Assembly: GCF_003313335.1 (NCBI RefSeq)
Contig: NZ_QMHP01000002.1
Span: forward strand, 372,001-436,000
DNA from: Pedobacter zeaxanthinifaciens
Lineage (GTDB): Bacteria > Bacteroidota > Bacteroidia > Sphingobacteriales > Sphingobacteriaceae
Direction of reading: 5' to 3'
DNA length: 64,000 bases
The notes below the pieces were generated by a model. It saw only the letters and a list, made by a program, of their open reading frames with translations, was not told the origin of the DNA and searched no databases. Numbering within the stretch: the first letter of the stretch is position 1; every line of letters starts with the position of its first letter. Both the position numbers and the translations under genes were made by a program. Shown piece after piece: positions 39,949 through 50,078 of the stretch.

Positions 39949-40943
39949 TGAAAATTAAACTTTTATCATTGTTAATACTCGTTGGTTGCATTGGGGCGCA
40001 AGCGCAGGTGCAATTGCATCGTGCTGTTACTTTGATGGGAAGCCGTTTTGATATCACAATTGTTGCGGTAGATTCGGCAAAGGCTAATCAGAGTATCAGT
40101 GAAGTGGTATCAGAAATCGATAGAATTGAACGCTTAATTTCCGATTGGAGACCAGATTCTCAAATTTCTGAAGTAAATAAAAACGCAGGTGTAAAGCCGG
40201 TTAAGGTAGATAGGGAAGTGTTTGAACTCACCCAACGGTCGCTTTACTTCTCCAATTTAACGAAAGGCGCATTTGACATCAGCTATGCTGCCATGGATAA
40301 AATTTGGCGTTTTGATGGTAGCATGAAACAGATGCCGAGCGATGAGGAAATTAAGCAATCGGTAGCGAATGTAGGTTATCAAAATGTGGTGTTGGATAGC
40401 GCCAATTGTACTATTTTTCTTCGCAAAGTTGGGATGAAAATTGGATTTGGTGCTACAGGTAAAGGCTACGCTGCGGATAAAGGAAGGGCTTTGATGCAAG
40501 CTAAAGGCGTTAAAGCTGGTATTGTAAATGCTTCTGGAGATATGTCGACTTGGGGAAGTCAGCTCAACGGAAAACCTTGGCTTATTGGCTTAACCAACCC
40601 CTTTGCTGAAGAGGAAAATATCAGTGTGCTGAAACTCAATACCGAGGCTGTAGTGACGTCTGGAAGCTACGAAAAGTTTGTGATGTTTGGAGGCAAAAGG
40701 TATGCGCATATCATCAATCCAGTTACCGGTTATCCGGCTTCGGGGCTAATTAGTGCCACTGTTGTAGGTCCAAGTGCTGAGCAAGCCAATGGATTTAGTA
40801 CATCGATAATGGTGTTAGGTAAAGATGCAGGAATAGATTTGATGAAACAGTTTCCAGCGTATGCCTATTTGCTGATCACTGACCAAGTTGAGGTAATCAA
40901 ATCGCCGAATTTTAAGTTTAAGGTAAAGAAGCGATTGAAGTAA
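39948..40943 (+). CDS. apbE: FAD:protein FMN transferase (ApbE)
   Basis: 331 aa from the ATG at 39948, which overlaps the previous stop. The signal ends in a lipobox (LILVGC), so it is probably a membrane-anchored lipoprotein facing the periplasm. Family motifs: GFGATGKGYAADKG, NASGDMSTWG, TSGSYEKF and HIINPVTGYPA. It attaches FMN from FAD to Ser/Thr of exported proteins; the DUF2271 protein with a TGAS site is the nearest candidate. Confidence 0.88.
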   Translation: MKIKLLSLLILVGCIGAQAQVQLHRAVTLMGSRFDITIVAVDSAKANQSISEVVSEIDRIERLISDWRPDSQISEVNKNAGVKPVKVDREVFELTQRSLYFSNLTKGAFDISYAAMDKIWRFDGSMKQMPSDEEIKQSVANVGYQNVVLDSANCTIFLRKVGMKIGFGATGKGYAADKGRALMQAKGVKAGIVNASGDMSTWGSQLNGKPWLIGLTNPFAEEENISVLKLNTEAVVTSGSYEKFVMFGGKRYAHIINPVTGYPASGLISATVVGPSAEQANGFSTSIMVLGKDAGIDLMKQFPAYAYLLITDQVEVIKSPNFKFKVKKRLK

Positions 40944-40974
40944 GTTTTCTTATCAAGTTAATTTAACTTTACTA

Positions 40975-41598
40975 TCAAGCGTAAAACCTGAAATAGGTCT
41001 TCACAATTAACCATACGGCAAAGCCGATGATTACAAGACCCGCAATTTTGTTCAGTTTTTTTAACGTATTTTCTTTAATCCGATACCTTAATTTGCTTGC
41101 ATAGAAAGTTTTAAGTGCATCTATAGACAGCTGGGTGGCCATCGCAATTAAAAAACAAAGTATTCTTTCAGCCATCGTTGGCAGCTTTACCGAAATAATA
41201 CCACTCACAATTACCCAAAACATTAGTGTAGAAGGAGTGAGGATACACATCAGAAATCCTTTGATGACATAGCCACGTTTGCTCACTTTTATATTATCGG
41301 CTTCCGAATAATTGATTTTAACGTTTGATAATAAATAGTAAAGTCCAATACCAACGATAAAAATACCACCAATGATACCAACATATTTGTCAAACTCTTC
41401 TTGATATTCAAAAAACTGAGATCCAAATAGAATGATGCTGATGAGGATTAAATCGCTAACGATTACCCCAGACGCCAAGGAAAAGCCTGCCTTAAAACCT
41501 TTTTCTATACTAGTTTTAATCATGGCAAAGAATACAGGCCCCGTCACGAAAGAAGAAATAAGCCCCGCCCCAATACCTAAAATGATTGCTTCGAACAT
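40975..41598 (-). CDS. LysE/RhtB-family exporter
   Basis: 207 aa, six predicted helices. Typical N-terminal pattern (GAGLISSFVTGPVFFAMI with the conserved GPxxxxxI, then GFKAGFSLASGVIVSDL). Probable amino acid or small-metabolite efflux; substrate unknown. Convergent with the apbE operon across only 31 bases. Confidence 0.82.
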   Translation of the reverse strand: MFEAIILGIGAGLISSFVTGPVFFAMIKTSIEKGFKAGFSLASGVIVSDLILISIILFGSQFFEYQEEFDKYVGIIGGIFIVGIGLYYLLSNVKINYSEADNIKVSKRGYVIKGFLMCILTPSTLMFWVIVSGIISVKLPTMAERILCFLIAMATQLSIDALKTFYASKLRYRIKENTLKKLNKIAGLVIIGFAVWLIVKTYFRFYA

Positions 41599-41851
41599 GT
41601 ATTACTTTGGTAATTTCTGCTAATATGCAATTTTAAGCTTTAAAACCTCAATTTTTATTCAGTTTTTACAATTCGTATTAACTATTGTAATGGTGAAGGT
41701 AAAACTTAAAGCGTCGGCATTTGAAGTAATATCGGTGACTGTGAGTCTATTAAACACACAACTTGTTAAAGTGTAGAAAGTACACTATTGATTTGAAAAA
41801 AAATAACTATGTTTAGTGCAAATTTTTCAAACCTTAAATTTTAAACCAAAT

Positions 41852-43282
41852 ATGGAACAAAACGTTAAAACCAATTGGGCGCAGTTTATCCCGTTAGCAA
41901 CTGTGTTTTTCTTTTGGGGCTTCGTTGCAGCAAGTAACGACATTCTAATCCCAGTTTTTAAAGAAGCCTTTACACTTTCACAATTCGAAAGTCAGTTAGT
42001 ATCATTTGCGTTCTACATCGCTTACACAGTTGGTTCGCTTATTTATATTGGCGTTTCAGCGGCTATGAAAACGGATTTAATCAACAAGTTAGGCTATAAA
42101 AACAGCTTAGCGTTAGGCTTGGGAATTTCTGCAGTAGGTACGTTATTGTTCTATCCAGCTGCAAATTTGGGGTCGTTTCCATTAATGCTTTCGGGCTTAT
42201 TTATAGTGGCATTAGGTTTTTCATTGCAGCAAACGGTAGCCAATCCGTTAGCTATTGCGCTTGGTCCAATTAAAACTGGTTCGCAGCGTTTAACAATGGC
42301 AGGTGGTATCAATAACTTGGGTACTACTATCGGTCCTCTAATCGTGAATATTGCCATTTTTGGTTCGGCTGTACATGCTTCAAACAACTTAGATATACAG
42401 AGTGTTAAAATTCCTTATTTGGTTTTAGGTGCTGCTTTCTTATTGGTAGCCATTTTCTTGAAATTCTCTCCGCTGCCTGATAGACCAGCTATTGTGGAGG
42501 CTGATAAAGAAGATGTGAGCGGTAGAAGTTCAGCGCTAAAATATCCTCAATTGGTTTTAGGGATGATTGCCATTTTTGTTTATGTAGGTGTTGAGGTATC
42601 AACCGCAAGTAATTTACCTGAGTACATGATTAAACACTTAGGCTTTACTACAGCGCAAATTGCGCCTTACATTTCTTTGTATTGGGCCAGTATGATGATT
42701 GGTAGATGGACAGGTGCGGTGGAAGCTTTTACTGATAATCCTAGTTTAAGACAAGTGTTAAGATTTGTTGCGCCTTATTTGGCATTTGGTGTTTTCTTGG
42801 GTGTAAACGCTTTATTTAATCACGATTTAGCACCGTTCTATGTTTATGGTTTAATCATTTTAGTATTAATAGCTGCCGATATCCTGAGTAAAGGTAATCC
42901 AGCTAGAATGTTGTTGATTTTCTCATTAATAGGTATCCTAGCATTGCTAACAGGTATGTTTACCGAAGGCATGGTTAGCGTTTATGCATTCACAAGCGTA
43001 GGTTTGTTTTGTAGCACGCTTTGGCCTTGTATTTTCACCTTAGCAGTTAGTGGATTGGGTAAAAATACCAGTCAGGGTAGTAACTACTTAATTATGATGA
43101 TTATGGGTGGTGCTATCATCAGCCCTTTGCAAGGTTTGGTAGCTGGCGCTATAGGCATCCAATATAGCTATGTGGTAGGTATTTTGTGTTTCTGTTATTT
43201 GGTGTTTTATGCTTTAAAAGCTAGCACTATTTTAAAAGCGCAAGGTATCAACTTTGATCAGAAATTATCAGGAGGACATTAA
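41852..43282 (+). CDS. FucP/NagP-type sugar:H+ symporter (MFS)
   Basis: 476 aa from the ATG at 41852 (MEQNVKTNWAQF); an upstream ATG at 41816 lacks membrane-protein character. Twelve helices. Signatures: VFFFWGFVAASNDILIPVF in helix 1, QQTVANPLAIALGP in helix 4, MAGGINNLGTTIGPL. Family members carry fucose, glucose/galactose or GlcNAc. A terminator follows, then a second, divergent copy of the same family. Confidence 0.85.
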   Translation: MEQNVKTNWAQFIPLATVFFFWGFVAASNDILIPVFKEAFTLSQFESQLVSFAFYIAYTVGSLIYIGVSAAMKTDLINKLGYKNSLALGLGISAVGTLLFYPAANLGSFPLMLSGLFIVALGFSLQQTVANPLAIALGPIKTGSQRLTMAGGINNLGTTIGPLIVNIAIFGSAVHASNNLDIQSVKIPYLVLGAAFLLVAIFLKFSPLPDRPAIVEADKEDVSGRSSALKYPQLVLGMIAIFVYVGVEVSTASNLPEYMIKHLGFTTAQIAPYISLYWASMMIGRWTGAVEAFTDNPSLRQVLRFVAPYLAFGVFLGVNALFNHDLAPFYVYGLIILVLIAADILSKGNPARMLLIFSLIGILALLTGMFTEGMVSVYAFTSVGLFCSTLWPCIFTLAVSGLGKNTSQGSNYLIMMIMGGAIISPLQGLVAGAIGIQYSYVVGILCFCYLVFYALKASTILKAQGINFDQKLSGGH

Positions 43283-43303
43283 TCCTTCTAAAAAAAATAA
43301 TTT

Positions 43304-43334
43304 AAAAGCCCCGACCGAAAAAGTTGGGGCTTTT
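43304..43334 (+). terminator. Rho-independent terminator
   Basis: AAAAGCCCC-gaccgaaaaagtt-GGGGCTTTT after the first sugar permease gene. Confidence 0.75.
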
Positions 43335-43437
43335 GCGTTTTAAGCAAACGTTTGCGGAATTTTTAGTTTTTTAAATTATTTAAAAAGTGGCTGTTTTTGT
43401 TTATGTTCGGTGAAATTTATCAACATAAACCAAACTA

Positions 43438-44718
43438 ATGATATCCAATTCCGCTAAAAACCGTACGGCTTTAATGCCAATGTTAATCTGCTGTGCCCTT
43501 TTCTTTATTTTAGGCTTTGTAACTTGGGCCAATGGCTCGTTAATTCCGTTTGCTAAGAAAGCATTCAGTTTAGAAACCGATTTACAAGCATACCTAGTAA
43601 CTTTCGCCTCATACATTGCTTATTTCTTTTTAGCCATTCCAAGTTCTTGGATATTGAAAAAAATTGGATTTCATAATGGCTTAGTGGCCAGTTTATTGGT
43701 TTTGGGTTTGGGATCTTTACTTTTTATTCCAGCGGCCGAAAAGAGCAGTTATGTATTGTTCTTAGCTGCCATATTTGTACAAGGTTCGGGTATGGCATTA
43801 TTGCAAACCGCAGTGAACCCGTATTTGAGTATTATTGGGCCTATTGAAAGTGCAGCACAACGAATTTCTATTGCTGGTTTTTGTAACAAAACTGCTGGTA
43901 TGGTGGCTCCGTTGGTGTTAAGTACGTTGCTTTTGAAAGGAGCTAATGCTGCTGAAGCTAAATTGGCTCTGGCTAGTTCGGCAGTGGAAAAGCAGGCCAT
44001 TTTGGATGAACTACTGAACCAACTTCATGCGCCTTACATTTCATTAGCGGTGGTTTTGGCAATTTTTGCCTTAGTGCTCAAATTTGTGAAGCTTCCAGAA
44101 GTGAATGCGGAGGAAGATACCCAAAAAGAGCATTCGACAAACAGTTCTATTTTTGCTTACCCACATTTGTTTTTAGGTGCTTTGGCAATTTTTTTCTGCG
44201 TGGCAGTTGAGGTAATGGCTGGGGATATCATTGGTACTTACGCAAGACAGTTAGGTACAGTGCCGCAAATTTTTAGGGATAATGCTACCGCTTTTACCTT
44301 AGGCTTTATGTTGCTAGGATATTTGATCGGCATTGTTGCCATTCCGAGGTTCATTAGCCAACAAGCTGCTTTAAGAATTTGTACTACGGTAGGGATATTG
44401 TTTACCGTACTTTCGGTGTTTACCACAGATGTGGTTTCTTTTTGGTTCGTAGCCATGTTAGGTTTAGCCAATTCTTTAATGTGGCCGGCTATATTTCCAT
44501 TGGGTATTAAGGGCTTGGGTCAACATACAAAAACAGGTTCGGCTATCATGATTATGGGTATTGCTGGTGGCGCAATTTGGCCTTTGGTTTACGGTTTCAT
44601 GAAAGATGAACTAAAAGTAGATTTCCAACACGCATTTTTATACGCAATGTTGCCAGCTTACCTTTATATTGTTTACTTTGCAACAAAAGGACATAAAGCA
44701 GGTGCAGAAAATAGATAA
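43438..44718 (+). CDS. FucP-type sugar MFS transporter
   Basis: 426 aa, twelve helices; FILGFVTWANGSLIPFAK in helix 1 and LLQTAVNPYLSIIGP in helix 4 mark the FucP group. Paralogous to the preceding permease but ~50 aa shorter. The dCMP deaminase start lies inside its last codons. Confidence 0.85.
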   Translation: MISNSAKNRTALMPMLICCALFFILGFVTWANGSLIPFAKKAFSLETDLQAYLVTFASYIAYFFLAIPSSWILKKIGFHNGLVASLLVLGLGSLLFIPAAEKSSYVLFLAAIFVQGSGMALLQTAVNPYLSIIGPIESAAQRISIAGFCNKTAGMVAPLVLSTLLLKGANAAEAKLALASSAVEKQAILDELLNQLHAPYISLAVVLAIFALVLKFVKLPEVNAEEDTQKEHSTNSSIFAYPHLFLGALAIFFCVAVEVMAGDIIGTYARQLGTVPQIFRDNATAFTLGFMLLGYLIGIVAIPRFISQQAALRICTTVGILFTVLSVFTTDVVSFWFVAMLGLANSLMWPAIFPLGIKGLGQHTKTGSAIMIMGIAGGAIWPLVYGFMKDELKVDFQHAFLYAMLPAYLYIVYFATKGHKAGAENR

Positions 44719-45169
44719 ACCAAGTTTCAACGAAATTTATATGAACCTGGCATCGGATTTGGCTGGGCGTTCACACTGTGTGAGGGCTCAGGTAGGTGCG
44801 GTGCTCACCAAAGATACACGGATCATCTCCATTGGTTATAATGGTCCGCCTCCTGGTACGCATAACTGCGATGAAGAGTGGCCGGAGACAGGCTGTGACA
44901 GAGATAGCAAGGGAAGTTGCTCATTGGCTTTGCATGCAGAAGAAAATGCAATTTTATATGCCGTAAAAAATGGTTCGAAGATAGAAGGAGCTACCTTGTA
45001 TACTACTTTGTCGCCTTGTATTGCCTGTGCTAGGTTAATTCTTTCTTCTGGTATTAGAGAAGTGTTTTATCGAGATTCTTACGCGGCTTATAAAGGTTTG
45101 GCTAGCGATGAAGGCGTAGATTTTTTGAATAGGTTTGGTGTAAGAACGACCTTGTTGAGTAGAAAGTAG
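44702..45169 (+). CDS. dCMP deaminase
   Basis: 155 aa from GTG at 44702 (17-base overlap with the permease gene); an ATG start at 44738 is the alternative. Zinc deaminase motifs: LHAEENAIL (His and catalytic Glu) and TLSPCIACARLI (two Cys). ETGCDRDSKGSC carries extra Cys/His that may bind a second zinc as in ComEB-type enzymes. Converts dCMP to dUMP for dTMP synthesis. Coupling to a sugar permease is probably incidental. Confidence 0.85.
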   Translation: MQKIDKPSFNEIYMNLASDLAGRSHCVRAQVGAVLTKDTRIISIGYNGPPPGTHNCDEEWPETGCDRDSKGSCSLALHAEENAILYAVKNGSKIEGATLYTTLSPCIACARLILSSGIREVFYRDSYAAYKGLASDEGVDFLNRFGVRTTLLSRK

Positions 45170-45180
45170 TTTTGTTTTTT

Positions 45181-45581
45181 TAACCACCTAAGGCACCTTA
45201 GTAATCGCAGTATTTGTTAAAATCTTCTTCGTAAAAGTGAAGAGTTGTTTCGTCATTGCGAGGAACGAGGCAATCTTAAAGCGGTAGTTGCCACCTTAAC
45301 GATCATTATTTTTAAACCACCTAAGACACCTTAGTAAATCGCAGTATTTGTTTAAAATCTTCTTCGCAAAAGTGAAGAGTTGTTTCGTCATTGCGAGGAA
45401 AGAAGCAATCTTAAAGCGGTAGTTGTCAACTTAACAATCATTGTTTTTAAACTACCTAAGACACCTTAGTAATCGCAGTGTTTGTTTAAAATCTTCTTCG
45501 TAAAAGTGAAGAGTTGCTTTGTCATTACGAGGAACGAAGCAATCTTAAAGCTGTAGTTGTCAACTTAACAATCATTCGTTG
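45181..45581. repeat. Three tandem ~133-bp repeats
   Basis: Units begin at 45181, 45313 and 45448, each starting TAAACCACCTAAG(G/A)CACC and containing GTCATTGCGAGGAACGAAGCAATC. They differ by scattered substitutions and single-base indels. The core is a type of dispersed repeat known from several bacterial genomes. No spacers unique in sequence, hence not CRISPR. Confidence 0.85.
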
Positions 45582-45605
45582 GATTGCTTCGTTCCTCGCA
45601 ATGAC
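45521..45605. repeat. Inverted copy of the repeat core (hairpin) upstream of guaA
   Basis: GTCATTACGAGGAACGAAGC (from 45521) and its inverted partner at 45582-45605 match over 24 bp with one mismatch, 37 bases apart. A long hairpin could form in the transcript. Confidence 0.75.
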
Positions 45606-45663
45606 GAAAATAAAAGTTAAATATTAGCAATTCCTTTTATTAAATAGACCTGATAGGAGCGGG

Positions 45664-45702
45664 CATCCCGATGTCATCCTGAGCTTGTCGAAGGATATCG
45701 GG
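45664..45702. repeat. Second dispersed hairpin repeat
   Basis: ATCCCGAT...ATCGGGAT enclose TGTCATCCTGAGCTTGTCG, another short dispersed-repeat type. Together with the preceding repeats, 45170-45800 holds no gene. Confidence 0.65.
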
Positions 45703-45817
45703 ATAAAGCGGATAGCAGGACTTTCGGGATTGATAAGCACTGCATTTGCTCTTCAAAAAAAATCAAATAAGCTTTAAACAATTAAACAAATATCATCTCA
45801 AATTCTTACTTTTGCGG

Positions 45818-47344
45818 ATGCTAGAAAAAATCATTATCCTCGATTTTGGTTCGCAATTTACACAGCTTATTGCCCGCCGTGTTCGCGAACTGAATGTATA
45901 CTGCGAAATTCATCCATTTAACAACATTCCAACGCTTGATGACACTGTAAAAGGTGTAATCCTTTCGGGAAGTCCGTTTTCTGTTCGTCAGGAAGAAGCT
46001 CCGTTTGTAGATTTGAATTTGTTTAAAGGACAGCCATTATTAGCAGTTTGTTATGGTGCGCAGTTTATAGCGCAGCAAAGCGGAGGTAATGTTGAGGCAT
46101 CGGCAACGAGAGAGTACGGTAGAGCTAATTTGAGCTTCGTAAATAACGAAAATCCGTTGTTTAAAGGCATTTTGGTTGATTCGCAAGTGTGGATGAGCCA
46201 CGGCGATTCGATTACTAAAGTTCCTGATCATTTTGAAATTATTGCAAGCACTTCGGAAGTAAGAGTTGCTGGTTATCAGGTGAAAGGCGAAGATACTTAC
46301 GCAATCCAGTTTCACCCAGAAGTGACACACAGTACTGATGGCAAAATCTTATTGCAGAACTTTTTAGTGGGCATTTGCGGTTGCAGTCAAGATTGGACTT
46401 CGGACGCATTTGCAGAAACTACAATTGCAGATTTGAAAGCGCAATTGGGCGACGATAAAGTAGTTTTAGCACTTTCGGGCGGTGTGGATAGCAGTGTGGC
46501 TGCGGTTTTATTGCACAAAGCTATTGGTAAAAATTTGCACTGTATTTTTGTAGATAATGGCTTGCTTCGTAAAAATGAGTACGAAAGTGTGCTAGAGCAA
46601 TACAAAGATTTCGGATTGAATATCAAAGGAGTAGACGCTAAAGATCGTTTCTTGAGTGAGCTTGCTGGCGTTGAAGATCCAGAGAAAAAACGTAAAATTA
46701 TTGGCCGTGTTTTTATCGAAGTTTTTGATGATGAGGCACACCAAATACAAGATGTAAAGTGGTTAGCGCAAGGTACTATTTATCCTGATGTGATTGAGTC
46801 AGTTTCGGTAAAAGGTCCTTCGGCAACTATTAAATCGCACCATAATGTGGGCGGACTGCCAGATTTTATGAAGTTGAAAGTAGTTGAACCGCTTAAAACT
46901 TTATTTAAGGATGAGGTGCGCAGAGTTGGAAACACTTTAGGCTTAGAATCATTTATTTTAGGCAGACACCCTTTCCCGGGACCTGGTTTAGGAATCCGTA
47001 TCATTGGAGAAGTTACGGCAGAAAAAATCGCTATTTTGCAGGAAGCAGATCATATCTATATTCAAAATTTGAAGGATGCTGGTTTGTACGATCAAATTTG
47101 GCAAGCTGGAGCTATTTTCTTACCGGTGCGTTCGGTAGGTGTAATGGGCGATGAGCGTACTTACGAAAACGTAATTGCTTTGAGAGCGGTAGAGTCATTG
47201 GACGGAATGACCGCGGATTGGTGCCATTTGCCTTATCCGGTATTGGCTAAAATATCAAACGAAATCATTAATAAAGTAAAAGGAATTAACCGCGTAGTTT
47301 ACGATATTAGCTCGAAACCACCAGCAACCATTGAGTGGGAATAG
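45818..47344 (+). CDS. guaA: GMP synthase (glutamine-hydrolysing)
   Basis: 508 aa from the ATG at 45818; the open frame upstream (from 45746) is not family-like. Class I glutamine amidotransferase half: [19 protein letters not shown], nucleophile Cys in [19 protein letters not shown] pyrophosphatase half: [11 protein letters not shown]; ends KPPATIEWE as usual. Converts XMP to GMP. A TACTTTTG box at 45807-45814 may be its -7 element, which would give a very short or absent leader. Confidence 0.95.
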   Translation: MLEKIIILDFGSQFTQLIARRVRELNVYCEIHPFNNIPTLDDTVKGVILSGSPFSVRQEEAPFVDLNLFKGQPLLAVCYGAQFIAQQSGGNVEASATREYGRANLSFVNNENPLFKGILVDSQVWMSHGDSITKVPDHFEIIASTSEVRVAGYQVKGEDTYAIQFHPEVTHSTDGKILLQNFLVGICGCSQDWTSDAFAETTIADLKAQLGDDKVVLALSGGVDSSVAAVLLHKAIGKNLHCIFVDNGLLRKNEYESVLEQYKDFGLNIKGVDAKDRFLSELAGVEDPEKKRKIIGRVFIEVFDDEAHQIQDVKWLAQGTIYPDVIESVSVKGPSATIKSHHNVGGLPDFMKLKVVEPLKTLFKDEVRRVGNTLGLESFILGRHPFPGPGLGIRIIGEVTAEKIAILQEADHIYIQNLKDAGLYDQIWQAGAIFLPVRSVGVMGDERTYENVIALRAVESLDGMTADWCHLPYPVLAKISNEIINKVKGINRVVYDISSKPPATIEWE

Positions 47345-47497
47345 GTTTTTAAAACTGATGCCTACAAATTCTTTAAACAAGTATCTAAAAGTTGAAACTA
47401 CATAGCTGAAAGGCTGTTATCTTTAAGTAATTGTTGAGGAAATTTGTAGGCATTTACGTGTCTAGGAGTTTCTTGATGTTTTTCATAAAAATACGAT

Positions 47498-48736
47498 ATG
47501 CCGATGTGGATCGATAAAAACAATTTGTATAGTAAAAACAGGTTTTTCCGAACTTATTTAATCGTTGTTGTTTTAGCAATGGTTGCGGTGGTTTACAGTT
47601 GTTCTCCTAAAGTGACCAAGCCGGTAGTGAATACGCCTGTAAAGCCTGTTGAGCAAAAAGTAGAACCGAAGTTTACGCAGGGTAACATTAGTGTCTTTAT
47701 ACCGTTTCAGCTCAATCAGTACAACTTAAAAACCATTAATAAATCACAAATTGGCAAAGCCGATATGCCTTTAGATTTTTATCAGGGGCTAATGTTGGGC
47801 ATTGATTCTGCCGCTAACGATGGACTGAATTTTAAGGTAAACGTATTCGATAGCAGAGACAATAACAGTCAGTTGGCGGCTTTGAGCAAAAAGGAAGCAG
47901 TTAAACTGAGCAATTTGTTGATAGGCCCTGTTTTCCCAGATGGCATTAAGTACATGTCGACGTTTTCTGAAACCAACAAATTGCCTATGATATCGCCATT
48001 GGCAGCTTCTAAACCCACTGAATTCAACAACCCGTATTTGATTTCTGTAGTGCCAGATATTGATATGCATGGTTTTAAAATGGCAGATTACATTGCTGCA
48101 AATTATAAAGCAGACCAGTCGATTGTAGTGTTGATTAACACCAAAAAAGCTAGCGATGAAGCGTTTGCGAGTCCTATTAAACGAAGATTTGCTGCTAAAT
48201 ACCCAACTGTGGTTGTGCAGGAGTTTTCATCAACATACGTGTTTGAAACGAAGATGGTTAAGGGAAAAAAGTACGCTGTAATCATCTGTTCGGACGATGC
48301 GCCTTTTGTGGCACCGAGTTTAACCAAATTGTATCGCCTTAAAACCATTGCAGGGTATCCAATACAAGTGTTTGGCCACCCTAATTGGGTAAAGCAAACC
48401 TATAACATTGAGCAGTTACAAAATTTGCAGGCGGCCATCAGTTCTTCCTACCATATCGACTATAAAAGTAAAAGGATCATTGATTTTGTGAGAATTTACA
48501 GAGCAACATATGATATTGAACCCACTGAATATGCCTTTAGGGGATTTGATACTGGTTACTATTTTGGAAAAATATTAGCTAAACATGGTCCAAATTATGC
48601 TGATTTTTTATTGAAGGAACGCTATAAAGGATTACATAATGACTTTGAATTCGATTATAATGCAGAATATGGATATTTTAATCGGCATTTAAGTCTGTTG
48701 CAATACAAGGATATGTCGTTGTTAAAGGTAGATTAA
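47498..48736 (+). CDS. Periplasmic-binding-protein-like lipoprotein
   Basis: 412 aa. N-terminal helix ending in a lipobox-like VYSCSP, so probably a lipoprotein. The remainder has the two-lobe layout of type I periplasmic binding proteins (ISVFIPFQLN, LLIGPVFPDGIKYM, ISPLAASKPTEFNNPYLISV). No permease genes nearby. It may bind a ligand or act in wall regulation like LpoA, whose fold is similar. Follows guaA by 153 bases. Confidence 0.72.
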   Translation: MPMWIDKNNLYSKNRFFRTYLIVVVLAMVAVVYSCSPKVTKPVVNTPVKPVEQKVEPKFTQGNISVFIPFQLNQYNLKTINKSQIGKADMPLDFYQGLMLGIDSAANDGLNFKVNVFDSRDNNSQLAALSKKEAVKLSNLLIGPVFPDGIKYMSTFSETNKLPMISPLAASKPTEFNNPYLISVVPDIDMHGFKMADYIAANYKADQSIVVLINTKKASDEAFASPIKRRFAAKYPTVVVQEFSSTYVFETKMVKGKKYAVIICSDDAPFVAPSLTKLYRLKTIAGYPIQVFGHPNWVKQTYNIEQLQNLQAAISSSYHIDYKSKRIIDFVRIYRATYDIEPTEYAFRGFDTGYYFGKILAKHGPNYADFLLKERYKGLHNDFEFDYNAEYGYFNRHLSLLQYKDMSLLKVD

Positions 48737-48840
48737 AGCACTCTGTCTACGGCATTTCCGTTAAAGGATAGCAATAGGATTTCGCAAAGACCACTAATAA
48801 TTAACATACTTTTTACTTTTGATTTTTTACTTTTAACTTA

Positions 48841-50004
48841 ATGAAAGTACACCATCACATCAGAGCATTTGAGCAAGTTTTAGCTAGTTACGATGGTAAG
48901 TTGCCTTTACATAGGCATTTGGTTGTTTATTTTAAGCAAAATAAGCAAATGGGCTCATCTGATAGGAGATGGGCAAGCAGGTATATCTACAGCTACTTTA
49001 GATTAGGTAAAGCCTTAAAACAACTAGGTGCATTGGAGCGCCTCGCCATTGCTGATTTTCTTTGTAATACCGATGTTAGCTTAATTACTGAATATGCTTT
49101 TCCATTGGCTGTGCCACATGTCGAAAAATCAATTGCTGAAAAGGTAGATTTTGTAAAATCTCAGTATCCAGCTTTTAATTTGGAAGATGTTTTCCCATTT
49201 CAACACGCCTTATCAGAAGGAATCGATAAAACCCAATTTTTGCTTTCTTTATTTGTACAGCCAAATCTTTTTATCAGGGTTAAAGAAACACATCAGCCCG
49301 CAATACAGGCTAAAATTGAGGCTGCAGGGATCTCGGTAACTGCACTTTCGGATACCACCTTGGCTTTGCCTAATGGCACCAAATTGGAACAGATTATAGA
49401 AGATCAGCGACTTTACCAAGTTCAGGATTTATCTTCACAAAAAACAGGAGCGTATTTTAAGCCTCAACCTTACGAGTATTGGTGGGATTGTTGTGCTGCC
49501 TCTGGGGGCAAATCATTATTGATGCACAGTTTGGAGCCAAAAGTTAAATTGCTGGTGAGCGATGTTAGGGAAACCAGTTTGGGTAATTTACAGGAGCGTT
49601 TTCAGTTAGCGGGCATTAAGGACTACCAAAAAAAAGTGATTGATTTACTGCAAAATAACGATCAAATTTTGCATCATTATGAGTTTGACGGAATTTTGTT
49701 AGACGCACCTTGTTCCGGCGCTGGAACTTGGGGACGCACACCAGAAATGCTGTGTAACTTTGAAGAGCATAAGCTGGCAAACTACATCAAACTACAACAA
49801 ACAATAGCTGAAAATGTAGTGAAATATTTAAAGCCAGGCAAGCCTTTAATTTACATGACCTGCTCTGTATTTAAAGCCGAAAATGAGGATGTTGTATCTT
49901 ATCTGATAGAGAAATTCCAATTAAAACTAGATGCTATGACCCTTATAAAAGGTTATAAAAATAAGGCAGATAGTATGTTTGTAGCTAGGTTGATTATGAG
50001 GTAG
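48841..50004 (+). CDS. RsmB/NOP2/Sun-family RNA cytosine-5 methyltransferase
   Basis: 387 aa. AdoMet-binding CCAASGGKS (~218), DAPCSGAGTWGR (~287, motif IV Pro-Cys) and YMTCSVFKAENE (~344, catalytic Cys of motif VI). The N-terminal part is RNA-binding/NusB-like in layout (RWASRYIYSYFRLGKAL). Predicted to methylate C5 of a cytosine in 16S rRNA; exact site unknown. Confidence 0.85.
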   Translation: MKVHHHIRAFEQVLASYDGKLPLHRHLVVYFKQNKQMGSSDRRWASRYIYSYFRLGKALKQLGALERLAIADFLCNTDVSLITEYAFPLAVPHVEKSIAEKVDFVKSQYPAFNLEDVFPFQHALSEGIDKTQFLLSLFVQPNLFIRVKETHQPAIQAKIEAAGISVTALSDTTLALPNGTKLEQIIEDQRLYQVQDLSSQKTGAYFKPQPYEYWWDCCAASGGKSLLMHSLEPKVKLLVSDVRETSLGNLQERFQLAGIKDYQKKVIDLLQNNDQILHHYEFDGILLDAPCSGAGTWGRTPEMLCNFEEHKLANYIKLQQTIAENVVKYLKPGKPLIYMTCSVFKAENEDVVSYLIEKFQLKLDAMTLIKGYKNKADSMFVARLIMR

Positions 50005-50078
50005 TTCGGGTAGCTGTAGTTTTTTTATACTTTATTTTTTTTTAAAAATAATTGCTATATTTAACTACCCTATCTACT

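Noticed and set aside
45181..45581. CRISPR array
   Set aside because: Units are ~133 bp and homologous throughout, with no unique spacers and no cas genes nearby.
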